Of a stretch of 64,000 bases of DNA, positions 1 through 7,799 are shown piece by piece. Position 1 is the stretch's first letter. Each line of letters begins with the position of its first letter. The stretch covers positions 1,302,001-1,366,000 of the forward strand of contig NZ_CP122537.1 of assembly GCF_029853695.1 (NCBI RefSeq), in the 5' to 3' direction. The stretch comes from Jannaschia sp. GRR-S6-38. GTDB lineage: Bacteria; Pseudomonadota; Alphaproteobacteria; Rhodobacterales; Rhodobacteraceae. The translations under genes were made by a program, and so were the position numbers. A model generated the notes under the pieces. That model was not told where the DNA came from. It did not search any database and saw only the letters and a list, made by a program, of their open reading frames with translations.

Positions 1-1138
1 GCCGCTCGGCCTCCGACAGCGCGGCATCGGTGGCCTCGCCCGACGCCGTCTGCGCCGCCAGGGCGGCGGCCAGGCGGTCGCGCAGCTCGGCCTCGGTCAG
101 CGTCGCGGCCGCGCGTGCGGCTTCGGCGGCGGCCAACCGATCCTCGGCGCTCAGCGCCCGTTGCTCGGAGGCGGTCAGATCGGCCAGCGCCTGCGCCAGC
201 CGGTCGTTTAGCCCCTCCCGCGCGGCTTGCGTCGCGGCGAGCAGGGTCAGCGTCTCCTCCGCCTCGCGGCGCTGCTCCTCCAGCGCCAGCGTCATTGCGG
301 TCAGTTCGGCATCGGCATTCTCCAGCCGCGCGCGCAACGCTTCGGCCGCCGCCGCCTCGGTCAGCCGCGCGGTCTCCTCCGCCGACAGGGTCGCCTCGAC
401 CTCGGCCAACCGCTCGCGCAGCGCCTCGGCGGCGGCGAGCTCGGCCAATCGCGCCGCCTCCGCCGCGTCCAGATTCGCCTCGAGATCTCCGGCCCGGGCG
501 GCCAGCGCCGCCGTCTCGGCCTCCCGATCCTCCAGCGCGACGAGCGTCTGGGCCAGCGTGGCCTCGCGGCTCTCGGCGGCGGCGCGCATCTCGGCCAGCA
601 TCGCCTCCACCGCGTCGCGCTGCGCGGCGGCAAGCCGGGCGGCCTCCGCTTCGGCGTCGATCTCCGCGCGGGCGGAAGCCAGCGCCAGTTGCAGCGCCTC
701 GCCCTCGTCGATCGCGCGGGCCAGCTCGCCCTCGGTCGTCTCCAGCGCGCCGGCCATCCGGTCGCGATCGGCGATCAGGCTCGCCACCTGCTCCTCGAAG
801 GTCGCGACCCGGGCGGTCAGCGCGTCGCGCTGCGCGTTCAGCGTGGCGATCAGCCGGGCCTGGCTGTCGCGCTCCGCGTCGAGGGCGGCCACCTCGTCCT
901 CCAGCGCGGCGGCGCGCTGGTTCTCCAGCCCCAGCGCCTCGGCCAGCGACGCGACCTGCGCGCCCAGCTCGTCGAGGCGCGTGTCCTGCTCGCCGATGGT
1001 CTCGGACAGCACGAACTGCACCAGCATGAAGATCGACAGGACAAACATCAGCACCAGCAGCAGCGCCGTCATCGCGTCGACGAAGCCCGGCCAGACATTC
1101 GCCGTGAAACGCTGTCCCGAACGGCGGGCCAGCGCCAT
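1..1138 (-). CDS. MotB/OmpA-like coiled-coil membrane protein, C-terminus outside window (partial)
   Basis: An open frame runs from an ATG at 1138 through base 1 without a stop (379 codons seen). The N-terminus holds a short basic stretch, then the motif FVDAMTALLLVLMFVLSIFM around residues 16-35, which is the single membrane helix typical of MotB/TolR/OmpA-like partners of proton-channel proteins. The rest is an almost uninterrupted Ala/Glu/Leu/Arg coiled coil. A C-terminal OmpA-like peptidoglycan-binding domain is expected from the family but lies beyond the edge. It starts one base after the stop of the ExbB/MotA-like gene, so the two are very likely co-translated and act as one inner-membrane complex coupling ion flow to the cell wall. 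The substrate or process is unknown. Confidence 0.75.
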   Translation of the reverse strand, partial: MALARRSGQRFTANVWPGFVDAMTALLLVLMFVLSIFMLVQFVLSETIGEQDTRLDELGAQVASLAEALGLENQRAAALEDEVAALDAERDSQARLIATLNAQRDALTARVATFEEQVASLIADRDRMAGALETTEGELARAIDEGEALQLALASARAEIDAEAEAARLAAAQRDAVEAMLAEMRAAAESREATLAQTLVALEDREAETAALAARAGDLEANLDAAEAARLAELAAAEALRERLAEVEATLSAEETARLTEAAAAEALRARLENADAELTAMTLALEEQRREAEETLTLLAATQAAREGLNDRLAQALADLTASEQRALSAEDRLAAAEAARAAATLTEAELRDRLAAALAAQTASGEATDAALSEAER

Positions 1139-1139
1139 G

Positions 1140-2339
1140 TCAGCCGTCCCCTTCGGGCGCCGTGGCCTTCGCGGAAAGCTGGCGGTTAAGTTGCCGCAGG
1201 CTGCGGGTCAGCGCGTTCAGATCGCCGCGCAGATCGTCGACCGAGGCCTCGCGGCCCTGCTGCATCTCCTCGAAAAGCTTCAGGAGCTGGACGTCGATCG
1301 AGCGCAGGCGCATCCGGCTTTCGGCATCCAGCCCGCCGCCCTCGGCCCCGGCGGTGCTGCGCAGCACCTCGACGATCTGCCCCTGCCCCTCGGCCACGCG
1401 GTCCAGCGCCTCCGAGGTGCGCCCGCCGCCATCCATCCGCCCGGCCATGCCGGTCACCGCCTCGGCGAGGGTCGCCAGACGCGCATCCGCCGCCAGCCGC
1501 CCGGCCTCGGCCTTCTGGAACATCTCCTGCAGGCTCTCCATCTGGTAATTCATGTGATCGAGCACGGCGGCGAGCGAATACTGGTCGATCGTCTCCTCGC
1601 CCGAGTCGCCCACCAGCCCGACCCGCGTGATCGAGCTAAGCCAATCCTCCATCTCGCGGTAGAAGCGGTTCTGCCCGTGCCCCGCGAACAGCTCCAGAAG
1701 GCCCACCACCAGCGAGCCGGCAAGACCCAGAAGCGACGAGGCGAAGGCCGTGCCCATCCCCGCGAGCTGATCCTCCAGCCCGCCGATCAGCCGCCCGAAC
1801 ACCGCCACGCCGCGCTCGCCGCTGTCGGGATTGAGGTTGCGGATCGTGTCGACGACCGCCGGCACCGTCGTGGCGAGCCCCCAGAACGTGCCGAGAAGTC
1901 CCAGGAAGATCAGCGTGTTGACGATGTAGCGCGTGATGTCGCGCGCCTCCTCCATCCGCGCGCCGACCGAGTCGAGGATCGAGCGCGAGGAGGAGGCCGA
2001 GATCTGCGACCGGGCCGAGCGCGAGCGCAGCAGCGCCGCCAGCGGCGCCAGAAGGCCCGGCGGGCGCGTCATGTCGTGGCCCAGGCGGCGCTCGGCGAAG
2101 CCCTCGATCCACGAGACCGAGGAGAACAGCGCGAAAACCTGCGCGAAACAGGCGATCACGCCCAGCACGAAGACCAGGATGATGGTGCCGTTGAGCCAGG
2201 GGTTCGCGCTGAAGATCGGCGCGACCTGCGGATAGGCCAGGAAGGTGCCCGCGGCGACCAGGCCCAGCACCACCAGCATCTGCACGATCTGCCGGATGGG
2301 CTGCGAGAAATGCGTCTCGTCGGTGAGCTTGGTGGCCAT
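1140..2339 (-). CDS. ExbB/MotA/TolQ-type proton channel protein
   Basis: 399-residue inner-membrane protein. Hydrophobic segments lie near residues 19-36, 50-71, 136-158 and 195-218. The last two, with the GTFWGLATTVPAV and GMGTAFASSLLGLAGS patterns, form the conserved MotA/TolQ/ExbB core. The C-terminal ~170 residues are hydrophilic and helical, longer than in classical ExbB (~240 aa). The gene immediately downstream encodes a one-helix coiled-coil partner of MotB/OmpA type, one base away. The pair is therefore a stator-like energy-transducing unit. No tonB, exbD or flagellar gene is visible, so its role (envelope maintenance, transport or other) cannot be assigned. Confidence 0.85.
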   Translation of the reverse strand: MATKLTDETHFSQPIRQIVQMLVVLGLVAAGTFLAYPQVAPIFSANPWLNGTIILVFVLGVIACFAQVFALFSSVSWIEGFAERRLGHDMTRPPGLLAPLAALLRSRSARSQISASSSRSILDSVGARMEEARDITRYIVNTLIFLGLLGTFWGLATTVPAVVDTIRNLNPDSGERGVAVFGRLIGGLEDQLAGMGTAFASSLLGLAGSLVVGLLELFAGHGQNRFYREMEDWLSSITRVGLVGDSGEETIDQYSLAAVLDHMNYQMESLQEMFQKAEAGRLAADARLATLAEAVTGMAGRMDGGGRTSEALDRVAEGQGQIVEVLRSTAGAEGGGLDAESRMRLRSIDVQLLKLFEEMQQGREASVDDLRGDLNALTRSLRQLNRQLSAKATAPEGDG

Positions 2340-2430
2340 GCCTGTCCCGTTCGCGGCGGCCGCGTTCCGGCCGGTCTTGGTTTTGCGGGGACGTTACGCG
2401 GCGCATCCCCGCGCGACAAGCATCGCGGGG

Positions 2431-2979
2431 TCAGGCGCCCCGGCGGGGGGCGCGCAGCTCGGCCACGCGGGCCTCCAGCCAGTCGAGATCCGGATCGCCG
2501 ATCCCCAGCGCGTGCAGCCCCTGCGCCGTCTTCGACAGGTATTCGTGATTGGGGCCGCGCCCGCCAATGGCATGGGCGATGACATGGGCCTGGTCGTCCA
2601 GCGTCAGGTCGCGGGCGTATTGGCCATGCGCCGGGTCGATCACATAGGCCAGCGCGTCGATCGGGCCGCGGTCGCTGTCGAGCGTGACGCGGCGCTCGTG
2701 ATAGGCGGCCGAGACCAGCTCGCGCTCGCGCAGTTCCGCGAGCGCCGCCTCGGGGTCGGCGGCGCGGATGGCGAGGCCTTCGCAAAGGCCGCCCGCATGC
2801 GGCTCCAGCGCCAGCACGAGGCCCGGCTCCTCCTCCGACCCGCGATGGTGGATCGACCACATGCAGAACCGGCGGCGGTAGTCGCGCAGCCGCGCCATGC
2901 GCGTCTCGGCCACCGCGATGCCGGGATTCCAGACCAGCGATCCGTAGCCGAAGACCCAGAGGTCGGGGGATGTGGTCAT
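2431..2979 (-). CDS. chaC: ChaC-family gamma-glutamylcyclotransferase
   Basis: 182-residue protein of the ChaC/GCG family, cytosolic enzymes that cleave glutathione (gamma-Glu-Cys-Gly) to 5-oxoproline and Cys-Gly. The family hallmark WVFGYGSLVWNPG lies at the N-terminus (residues ~7-19, substrate loop YGSL). The conserved RRRFCMWS and the later ELVSAAYHERRV segment, with Glu as presumed general base, are present. The start at 2979 is chosen because AAGGA precedes it by a normal distance and the YGSL motif sits where it should; an upstream in-frame start would add 19 unlikely residues. It is divergent from the DUF2125 gene. Glutathione synthase is encoded at 63 kb. Confidence 0.9.
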   Translation of the reverse strand: MTTSPDLWVFGYGSLVWNPGIAVAETRMARLRDYRRRFCMWSIHHRGSEEEPGLVLALEPHAGGLCEGLAIRAADPEAALAELRERELVSAAYHERRVTLDSDRGPIDALAYVIDPAHGQYARDLTLDDQAHVIAHAIGGRGPNHEYLSKTAQGLHALGIGDPDLDWLEARVAELRAPRRGA

Positions 2980-3047
2980 CTGTCGTCCTTTCGCCCTGCC
3001 GCGGCGGGGGATAGACGAAAGGCGCAAGCGGCGCAAAGGACCTGCGG

Positions 3048-4025
3048 ATGGTGAAATGGCTGACGGTGCTGGCCTGCGTGGCCGGGGCGCTATGGGGCGG
3101 CTGGTGGTTCGTCGGCGCGACCGCCGTCGAACGCGGCGCGCTGTCGGCGATCGAGGCCGCGCGGACCGGGGGCTGGCGGATCGCCTATGACGACCTGTCG
3201 GTCGCGGGCTTTCCGAACCGCTTCGACACCACGGTCACCGATGTCGATGCGCTGGGCCCCGACGGGTGGGGCCTCGCCGCGCCGTTCCTGCAGGTCTTCG
3301 CGCTCAGCTACCGGCCCAATCACGTGATCGCCGTCGCCCCACCCTCGCTGACGGTCGCCACGCCGGCCGGCCCGGTGGAGGTGACGAACGAGGATTTGCG
3401 CGCCTCGGCGGTCCTGACCGCCTCGCGGACGCCCACGCTGCGGCGCGCGACGCTCGTCGCCTCCGAGGTCACGGTCTCGGGCCGCGACGGCGGGATCGCA
3501 CTGGGCAACGGGCAGCTCTCGACCCGCCAGGCGGGCGGGCCCGCGGCCTACGATCTGTCGCTGCGCCTCGGCGCGCTGCGGCCGGACCGATTCCTTCTGT
3601 CCCTGGTCGACCCCGCCGGCACCTTGCCCGAGGCGATCCGGCTGGTTTCCGTGGACGCCACCGCGCGGCTGGATCGGCCGCTCGAGGCCGGGGCCGAGCC
3701 GCGGATCGAGGCGCTGGAGCTGCGCGCGGCGGCGCTGCGCTGGGGCCCGGTCGAGGCCGACCTGGCGGGCGATATCGCCATCGGCGCGGACGGCCTGCCG
3801 CGCGGCGCGCTGATGCTGGAGCTCGCCGGCTGGGAGGTGCTGCTCAAGCTCGCCGTCGAGGGCGGGCTCATCCCGCGCGACCGCCAGCCGCTGATCGCCG
3901 CCGGGCTGGGCGGCATGGCGCGCGACGGTCGCATCGCCGCCCGGTTGGAGCTGCGCGACGGCATGGCCTTCTACGGCCCGCTGCCGCTGGGCCCCCTGCC
4001 GCGGCTGGCCGTCCCGCGGGGCTAG
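3048..4025 (+). CDS. DUF2125 domain-containing exported protein
   Basis: 325-residue protein with an N-terminal hydrophobic signal/anchor (WLTVLACVAGALWGGWWFVG, residues 4-23) followed by a beta-rich periplasmic region. The pattern GWRIAYDDLSVAGFPNRFD after the anchor is characteristic of the alphaproteobacterial DUF2125 family, whose molecular function is not established. An AAAGGA ribosome-binding site lies 7 bases before the ATG. Its last codons overlap by four bases the end of a convergent gene on the other strand, so the two mRNAs overlap tail to tail. The family assignment is fairly secure; no function should be inferred. Confidence 0.8.
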   Translation: MVKWLTVLACVAGALWGGWWFVGATAVERGALSAIEAARTGGWRIAYDDLSVAGFPNRFDTTVTDVDALGPDGWGLAAPFLQVFALSYRPNHVIAVAPPSLTVATPAGPVEVTNEDLRASAVLTASRTPTLRRATLVASEVTVSGRDGGIALGNGQLSTRQAGGPAAYDLSLRLGALRPDRFLLSLVDPAGTLPEAIRLVSVDATARLDRPLEAGAEPRIEALELRAAALRWGPVEADLAGDIAIGADGLPRGALMLELAGWEVLLKLAVEGGLIPRDRQPLIAAGLGGMARDGRIAARLELRDGMAFYGPLPLGPLPRLAVPRG

Positions 4026-4501
4026 AGTCCGAAGGGCAGCCGCCAGATCGCCGCCCGCGCGGGCACGCAATCGAGCGCCGCGGCCCGGATCGCGCCGGCC
4101 TCGGCGGCGACCGCGCGGGCCAGGCAGTCCGCCAGCGCTGCGGGCAGGCCCTCGCCCCGGTCCAAAGCATCCGCACCCTCGAACGCATCGAGCTGCACCA
4201 CCACCAGCTTGCGCCAGCCGCCGATGCGCGGCTCGACCACCGCGGTCAGTGCCGCCGCGCAATCCCCGCGGCAGAGCGTTCCGGCCTCGGGCAGGTGGCG
4301 GATGTTCTCGGGGCGGCGCAGCAGCGCGACCTGCACCTCCGTGACCAGACCCCCGGGGACCGGCCCCGCGCCATAGGCCGCCCGCACGGCCGGCGCGCCG
4401 TCGCCCAGGATCGTCACCTCGCGCGCGCCGCGTGGGATCAGGAGCGCCGCGAACAGGGCCAGCGCCGCCAGGAGCAGCGCCGCCCGGATCGCCCTAGCCA
4501 T
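4022..4501 (-). CDS. Hypothetical membrane-anchored protein
   Basis: 159 residues, not recognised. Residues ~5-23 form a hydrophobic signal or anchor (IRAALLLAALALFAALLIP). The remainder is a small soluble domain with three cysteines (two in the CRGDC pair, one near the C-terminus in DCVPAR) and is probably periplasmic. The start ATG overlaps the stop of the upstream dehydrogenase gene (ATGGCTAG), a strong sign of translational coupling, so it is probably made together with that enzyme. It ends convergently against the DUF2125 gene with a 4-base overlap. Codon use resembles its neighbours. Real expression is likely; the function is unknown. Confidence 0.6.
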   Translation of the reverse strand: MARAIRAALLLAALALFAALLIPRGAREVTILGDGAPAVRAAYGAGPVPGGLVTEVQVALLRRPENIRHLPEAGTLCRGDCAAALTAVVEPRIGGWRKLVVVQLDAFEGADALDRGEGLPAALADCLARAVAAEAGAIRAAALDCVPARAAIWRLPFGL

Positions 4502-6992
4502 CCGCGCGGATGCGCGCGTTTGCGGGATCGTAGGGGCTGTCCTCGGTCACCTCGGCATCCCACAGCGCGCGCTGCATCCGGACCTTCAGCCGGGTGCCCG
4601 GTGCGGCGAGGTCGGGGCGGACATAGCCCATGCCGATGGACTTGCCGAAGGCCACCGAATAGCCGCCCGAAGTCAGCCGCCCGATGCGCGTACCGTCCGC
4701 CGTGTAGAGCGCCTCGCGCCCCCAGGGATCGGCGTCGTCCGGGCCGTCCACCAGAAGCGTCACGCATTTCGAGCGGATGCCCGTCTTCTCCATCGCGGCT
4801 TTGCCGTGGAACTCCTTGGACAGGTCGACGAAGCGGTCGAGCCCGGCCTCGAGCGGGGTCGCGTCGCGGCCCAGCTCGGTCCCGAAGGCGCGGTAGCTCT
4901 TTTCCTGCCGGAGCCAATTCTGCGCGCGCGCGCCGACGAGGCGCAGGCCATGCGCCTCGCCCGCCTCCATCAGCCGGTCGAAGAGGTAGTTCTGCATCTC
5001 CATCGGGTGGTGCAGCTCCCACCCCAGCTCGCCGGTATAGGCCACGCGGATCGCGTTCACGGGGCACATGAGCAGCTCGATCCGGCGTTGCGACAGCCAC
5101 GGAAAGCGCTTGTTCGACAGCACCGTCTCCGGCTCCGCGTCGCGGACGACCTCGGAGAGGATCGCGCGGCTGTTCGGCCCGGCCAGCGCGAAGACGCCAG
5201 TCTGGCCGGTGACGTCGGACAGGTACATCGGCCCGAACTCGGCCACCTTGTCGTTGACGGCCTTGGCGATGAAATCGCTGTCATAGGCCTGCCACGCGCC
5301 CGCGGAGACGAGGTAGAACGTGTCCTCGGCCAGCCGGACGATGGTGTACTCGGTGCGCGTCGTGCCGACTTCGGTCAGGGCATAGGTCAGGTTGATGCGG
5401 CCCACCTTGGGCAATTTGTTGGTGGTGAACCAGTCGAGGAAGGCCGCCGCCCCCGGGCCGCGCAGCATGTGCTTGGTGAAGGCCGTGGCGTCGATCAGGC
5501 CCGCGGTTTCGCGCAGGGCCGTCGCCTCCTCGACCGCGTGCTGCCACCACTTGCCGCGCCGGAAGCTGCGCGAGGTCAGGTCGAAATCCGCCTCGGCGCC
5601 GGGCTTGAAGTAATTGGGCCGCTCCCACCCGTTCACGCAGCCGAACTGCGCGCCGCGATCCTTCATCCGGTCGTAGCAGGGCGCGGTCTTGAGCGGGCGC
5701 GCGGCGGGCCGCTCCTCGTCGGGATGGTGGAGGACGTAGACGTGGTCGTAGGCCTCCTCGTTCTTGCGCATCGCGTATTCGGTCGTCACCCAGTCGCCGA
5801 AGCGCTTGGGATCGAGCGAGGCCATGTCGATCTCGGCCTCGCCTTCCGTCATCATCTGCGCGAGGTAATGGCCCGTGCCGCCGGCGGCCGTGATCCCGAA
5901 GCTGAACCCCTCCGCCAGCCACATGTTGCGCAGCCCCGGCGCGGGCCCGACCAGCGGGTTGCCGTCGGGCGTGTAGCAGATCGGCCCGTTGAAATCGTCC
6001 TTCAGACCGCAGGTCTCGGAGCTGGGGATGCGGTGGATGAAGGACATGTACTCCTCCTCGATCCGCTCCAGGTCGAGCGGGAAGAGATCGGCGCGGAAGC
6101 TGTCGGGCACGCCGTAGGGAAAGCGCGCGGGCGCCTTCTGCTCGTAAGGCCCCAGGATCCAGCCGCCGCGCTCCTCGCGGACGTACCACTTGGCGTCGGC
6201 GTCGCGCAGGACGGGGTGCTGCGGGTTGCCGGCCTTTCGCCATTCGACCAGCGCGGGGTCGGGCTCGGTCACGATATACTGGTGCTCGACCACCACCGCC
6301 GGGTGCTTGATGCCGAGGAGCTTCGCGGTGCGCGGCGCGTGGTTGCCGGTCGCGGTGACGACATGCTCGGCGGTGATGATCGCCGTCTCCTCGGTGGGGA
6401 CGAGGTTGCCGCCCTTTTCGGCCATCTTCGTCACGCTGACCCGCCAGTCCGAGCCCGTCCATTCGTAGCCGTCCACCTGCCAGCGGCGCTCGATCACGGC
6501 GCCGTGCTGGCGCGCGCCCTTGGCCATGGCCATCGTGACGTCGGCGGGGTTGATGTAGCCATCGGTGGGATGGAGGATCGCGCCCTTCAGATCCTCGGTC
6601 CGCACCAGCGGGTACCGCTCCTTGATCTGGGCGGGGGTCAGCCACTCATGCGGGATGCCCACCGTCTCGGCCGTCGCGGCATAGAGCGCGTATTCGTCCA
6701 TCCGGTCGTCGGTCTGCGCCATGCGCAGGTTGCCCACGACGCTGAAGCCCGGATTGAGCCCGGTCTCCGCCTCCAGCCCCTTGTAGAACTCGACCGAGTA
6801 AGCGTGGATATGGCTGGTGGCGTAGCTCATGTTGAAGAGCGGGAGCAGCCCCGCCGCGTGCCAGGTGGAGCCGCTGGTGAGCTCGTCGCGCTCCAGCAGC
6901 ATCGTGTCCCAGCCGGCGCGGGCGAGGTGATAGGCGATGCCGGTCCCGACCGCCCCGCCGCCCACGACCAATGCCCTCACATGCGTCTTCAT
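4494..6992 (-). CDS. FAD-dependent dimethylglycine/sarcosine dehydrogenase-type GcvT fusion protein
   Basis: 832 residues in the two-domain arrangement of dimethylglycine and sarcosine dehydrogenases: an N-terminal DAO-type FAD domain (Rossmann GGGAVGTGIAYHLARAG at residues ~9-25; SGSTWHAAGLLP at ~43-54, where the family His carries covalent FAD) and a C-terminal GcvT-like folate-binding half (from about residue 430; GELGWELHHP near 640). Such enzymes oxidatively demethylate N-methylated glycines, passing the one-carbon unit to tetrahydrofolate. The start at 6992 is chosen because GGAGG lies 8 bases upstream. The gene is coupled to a small unknown downstream gene. Which methylamine or glycine derivative it uses cannot be told from sequence. 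Confidence 0.85.
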   Translation of the reverse strand: MKTHVRALVVGGGAVGTGIAYHLARAGWDTMLLERDELTSGSTWHAAGLLPLFNMSYATSHIHAYSVEFYKGLEAETGLNPGFSVVGNLRMAQTDDRMDEYALYAATAETVGIPHEWLTPAQIKERYPLVRTEDLKGAILHPTDGYINPADVTMAMAKGARQHGAVIERRWQVDGYEWTGSDWRVSVTKMAEKGGNLVPTEETAIITAEHVVTATGNHAPRTAKLLGIKHPAVVVEHQYIVTEPDPALVEWRKAGNPQHPVLRDADAKWYVREERGGWILGPYEQKAPARFPYGVPDSFRADLFPLDLERIEEEYMSFIHRIPSSETCGLKDDFNGPICYTPDGNPLVGPAPGLRNMWLAEGFSFGITAAGGTGHYLAQMMTEGEAEIDMASLDPKRFGDWVTTEYAMRKNEEAYDHVYVLHHPDEERPAARPLKTAPCYDRMKDRGAQFGCVNGWERPNYFKPGAEADFDLTSRSFRRGKWWQHAVEEATALRETAGLIDATAFTKHMLRGPGAAAFLDWFTTNKLPKVGRINLTYALTEVGTTRTEYTIVRLAEDTFYLVSAGAWQAYDSDFIAKAVNDKVAEFGPMYLSDVTGQTGVFALAGPNSRAILSEVVRDAEPETVLSNKRFPWLSQRRIELLMCPVNAIRVAYTGELGWELHHPMEMQNYLFDRLMEAGEAHGLRLVGARAQNWLRQEKSYRAFGTELGRDATPLEAGLDRFVDLSKEFHGKAAMEKTGIRSKCVTLLVDGPDDADPWGREALYTADGTRIGRLTSGGYSVAFGKSIGMGYVRPDLAAPGTRLKVRMQRALWDAEVTEDSPYDPANARIRADG

Positions 6993-7294
6993 CGCCGTCC
7001 CTCCGGTCGTCCTGGCCTTGGGGATGACACGCGCCGGGTCGCGCGTGGCAATCGCGCACGACCGGCGGCGGCGGAAAAGCGACGCGGGGCGAGGCGGGAC
7101 GGGCGATATGCACCTGACCTTCGCGTGCGCGAAACAGTATCGGCCGCAGGGGCGATGCCGCGCATCGCCGGGCCGCCCCATGGCCCGACGATGCGGCTTC
7201 CGCTCCGCGCCGCCTCAAAGTCGTCCGGATCTTGCTGCCATGAATCGCGTCGCACCGACGCGGCAGCGCCGCGGCCCGGCGAAACGCGATTTCG
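6993..7294. other. 302-bp intergenic stretch upstream of the dehydrogenase
   Basis: No convincing gene. It must hold the promoter of the FAD-GcvT gene (minus strand) and the end of the DUF1489 transcript. I could not identify clear -35/-10 boxes. The only recognisable content is one copy of a dispersed repeat at 7127-7178, described separately. Base composition is as GC-rich as the flanks. Confidence 0.6.
7127..7178. repeat. Dispersed intergenic repeat, family A, copy 1
   Basis: A 52-base stretch beginning GCGCGAAACAG and ending CATCGCCGGGCCGCCC matches 29928-29978 with only a few substitutions and one indel. It contains the hairpin CGATGC-CGC-GCATCG. Both copies are intergenic, which suggests a REP-like element rather than gene sequence. 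Confidence 0.65.
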
Positions 7295-7720
7295 CTACAG
7301 TACCCCGATCTCGGCGAGCGCGACGCTCAGCGCGGGCGGCAGGGCCTGTTCCGCTGCGCGGGACGGGTCGATATCGGCGGGCGCGTCCGCGGCCGCAAGA
7401 TAGCGCCAGCCCTGGAAGGGCCGCTTCGGCATCGGCGTGACGGGGACCAGCTCGGGCGACAGCACGATCCCGCAGCGCGGGATGCCATCGGCGCGCCGCA
7501 CCTCCTCCAGCCGCAGCACGCGCTGGCGGCACATCACGACGCCCTTGATCACCCAGTAGATCGAGCCGCCCTCCAGCACCTCGGCCTCGCGCTTGGGCCA
7601 CATCCGGGTGACGTGGCGCGGATGACCGCAGGGCCCCTTGGCGGCGGCCGAGGATTGCCACCGCTTGAGCCCCTCGATCGACTCGGTGCCGACGCTCAGC
7701 TTGATCAGGTTGACCGCCAT
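7295..7720 (-). CDS. DUF1489 family protein
   Basis: 141-residue soluble protein of the alphaproteobacterial DUF1489 family (function unknown). It begins MAVNLIKLSVGTESIEGL and has the family-typical HPRHVTRMWPKR and IYWVIKGVVMCRQ segments, the latter with a conserved Cys. The start at 7720 is chosen over an ATG 18 codons upstream because the latter falls upstream of the predicted transcription start and the family begins at this position; CGGAG precedes it. It is divergent from nrdJ, and the two probably share the short promoter region between them. Confidence 0.8.
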   Translation of the reverse strand: MAVNLIKLSVGTESIEGLKRWQSSAAAKGPCGHPRHVTRMWPKREAEVLEGGSIYWVIKGVVMCRQRVLRLEEVRRADGIPRCGIVLSPELVPVTPMPKRPFQGWRYLAAADAPADIDPSRAAEQALPPALSVALAEIGVL

Positions 7721-7721
7721 G

Positions 7722-7774
7722 ATGACTCCGTTCCGCGCAGGGTATATATCTAGCCATCCGGCGTCCCGCCGCAA
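7722..7774. promoter_or_regulatory. Overlapping divergent promoters of DUF1489 and nrdJ
   Basis: On the minus strand TTGCGG (7774-7769), a 16-base gap and TAGATA (7752-7747) fit a housekeeping promoter for DUF1489. On the plus strand ATGACT (7722-7727), a 17-base gap and TATATC (7745-7750) fit one for nrdJ. Both use the same small AT-rich island GGTATATATCTAG. The leader left for nrdJ (~40 nt) is too short for a cobalamin riboswitch. Read by eye only. Confidence 0.45.
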
Positions 7775-7799
7775 CCATCCCTAGGAAGAAGCCCCGCCC

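Noticed and set aside
1..2339. Zorya-type anti-phage system (MotA/MotB-like ZorA/ZorB).
   Set aside because: No ZorC, ZorD or ZorE-like gene is in view and the coiled coil lies in the MotB-like partner, not in the MotA-like subunit. The left edge prevents a final decision.
30..2582. A long uninterrupted frame on the plus strand opposite the ExbB-like gene, and many similar antisense frames across the window.
   Set aside because: They run opposite well-supported genes, show arginine/alanine/proline-rich low-complexity translations, and no family motifs. High GC makes long spurious frames common.
7721..7799. Cobalamin riboswitch in front of nrdJ.
   Set aside because: The gap is only 79 bases with divergent promoters inside it; no room for a B12 element. 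The cobU leader is likewise too short.
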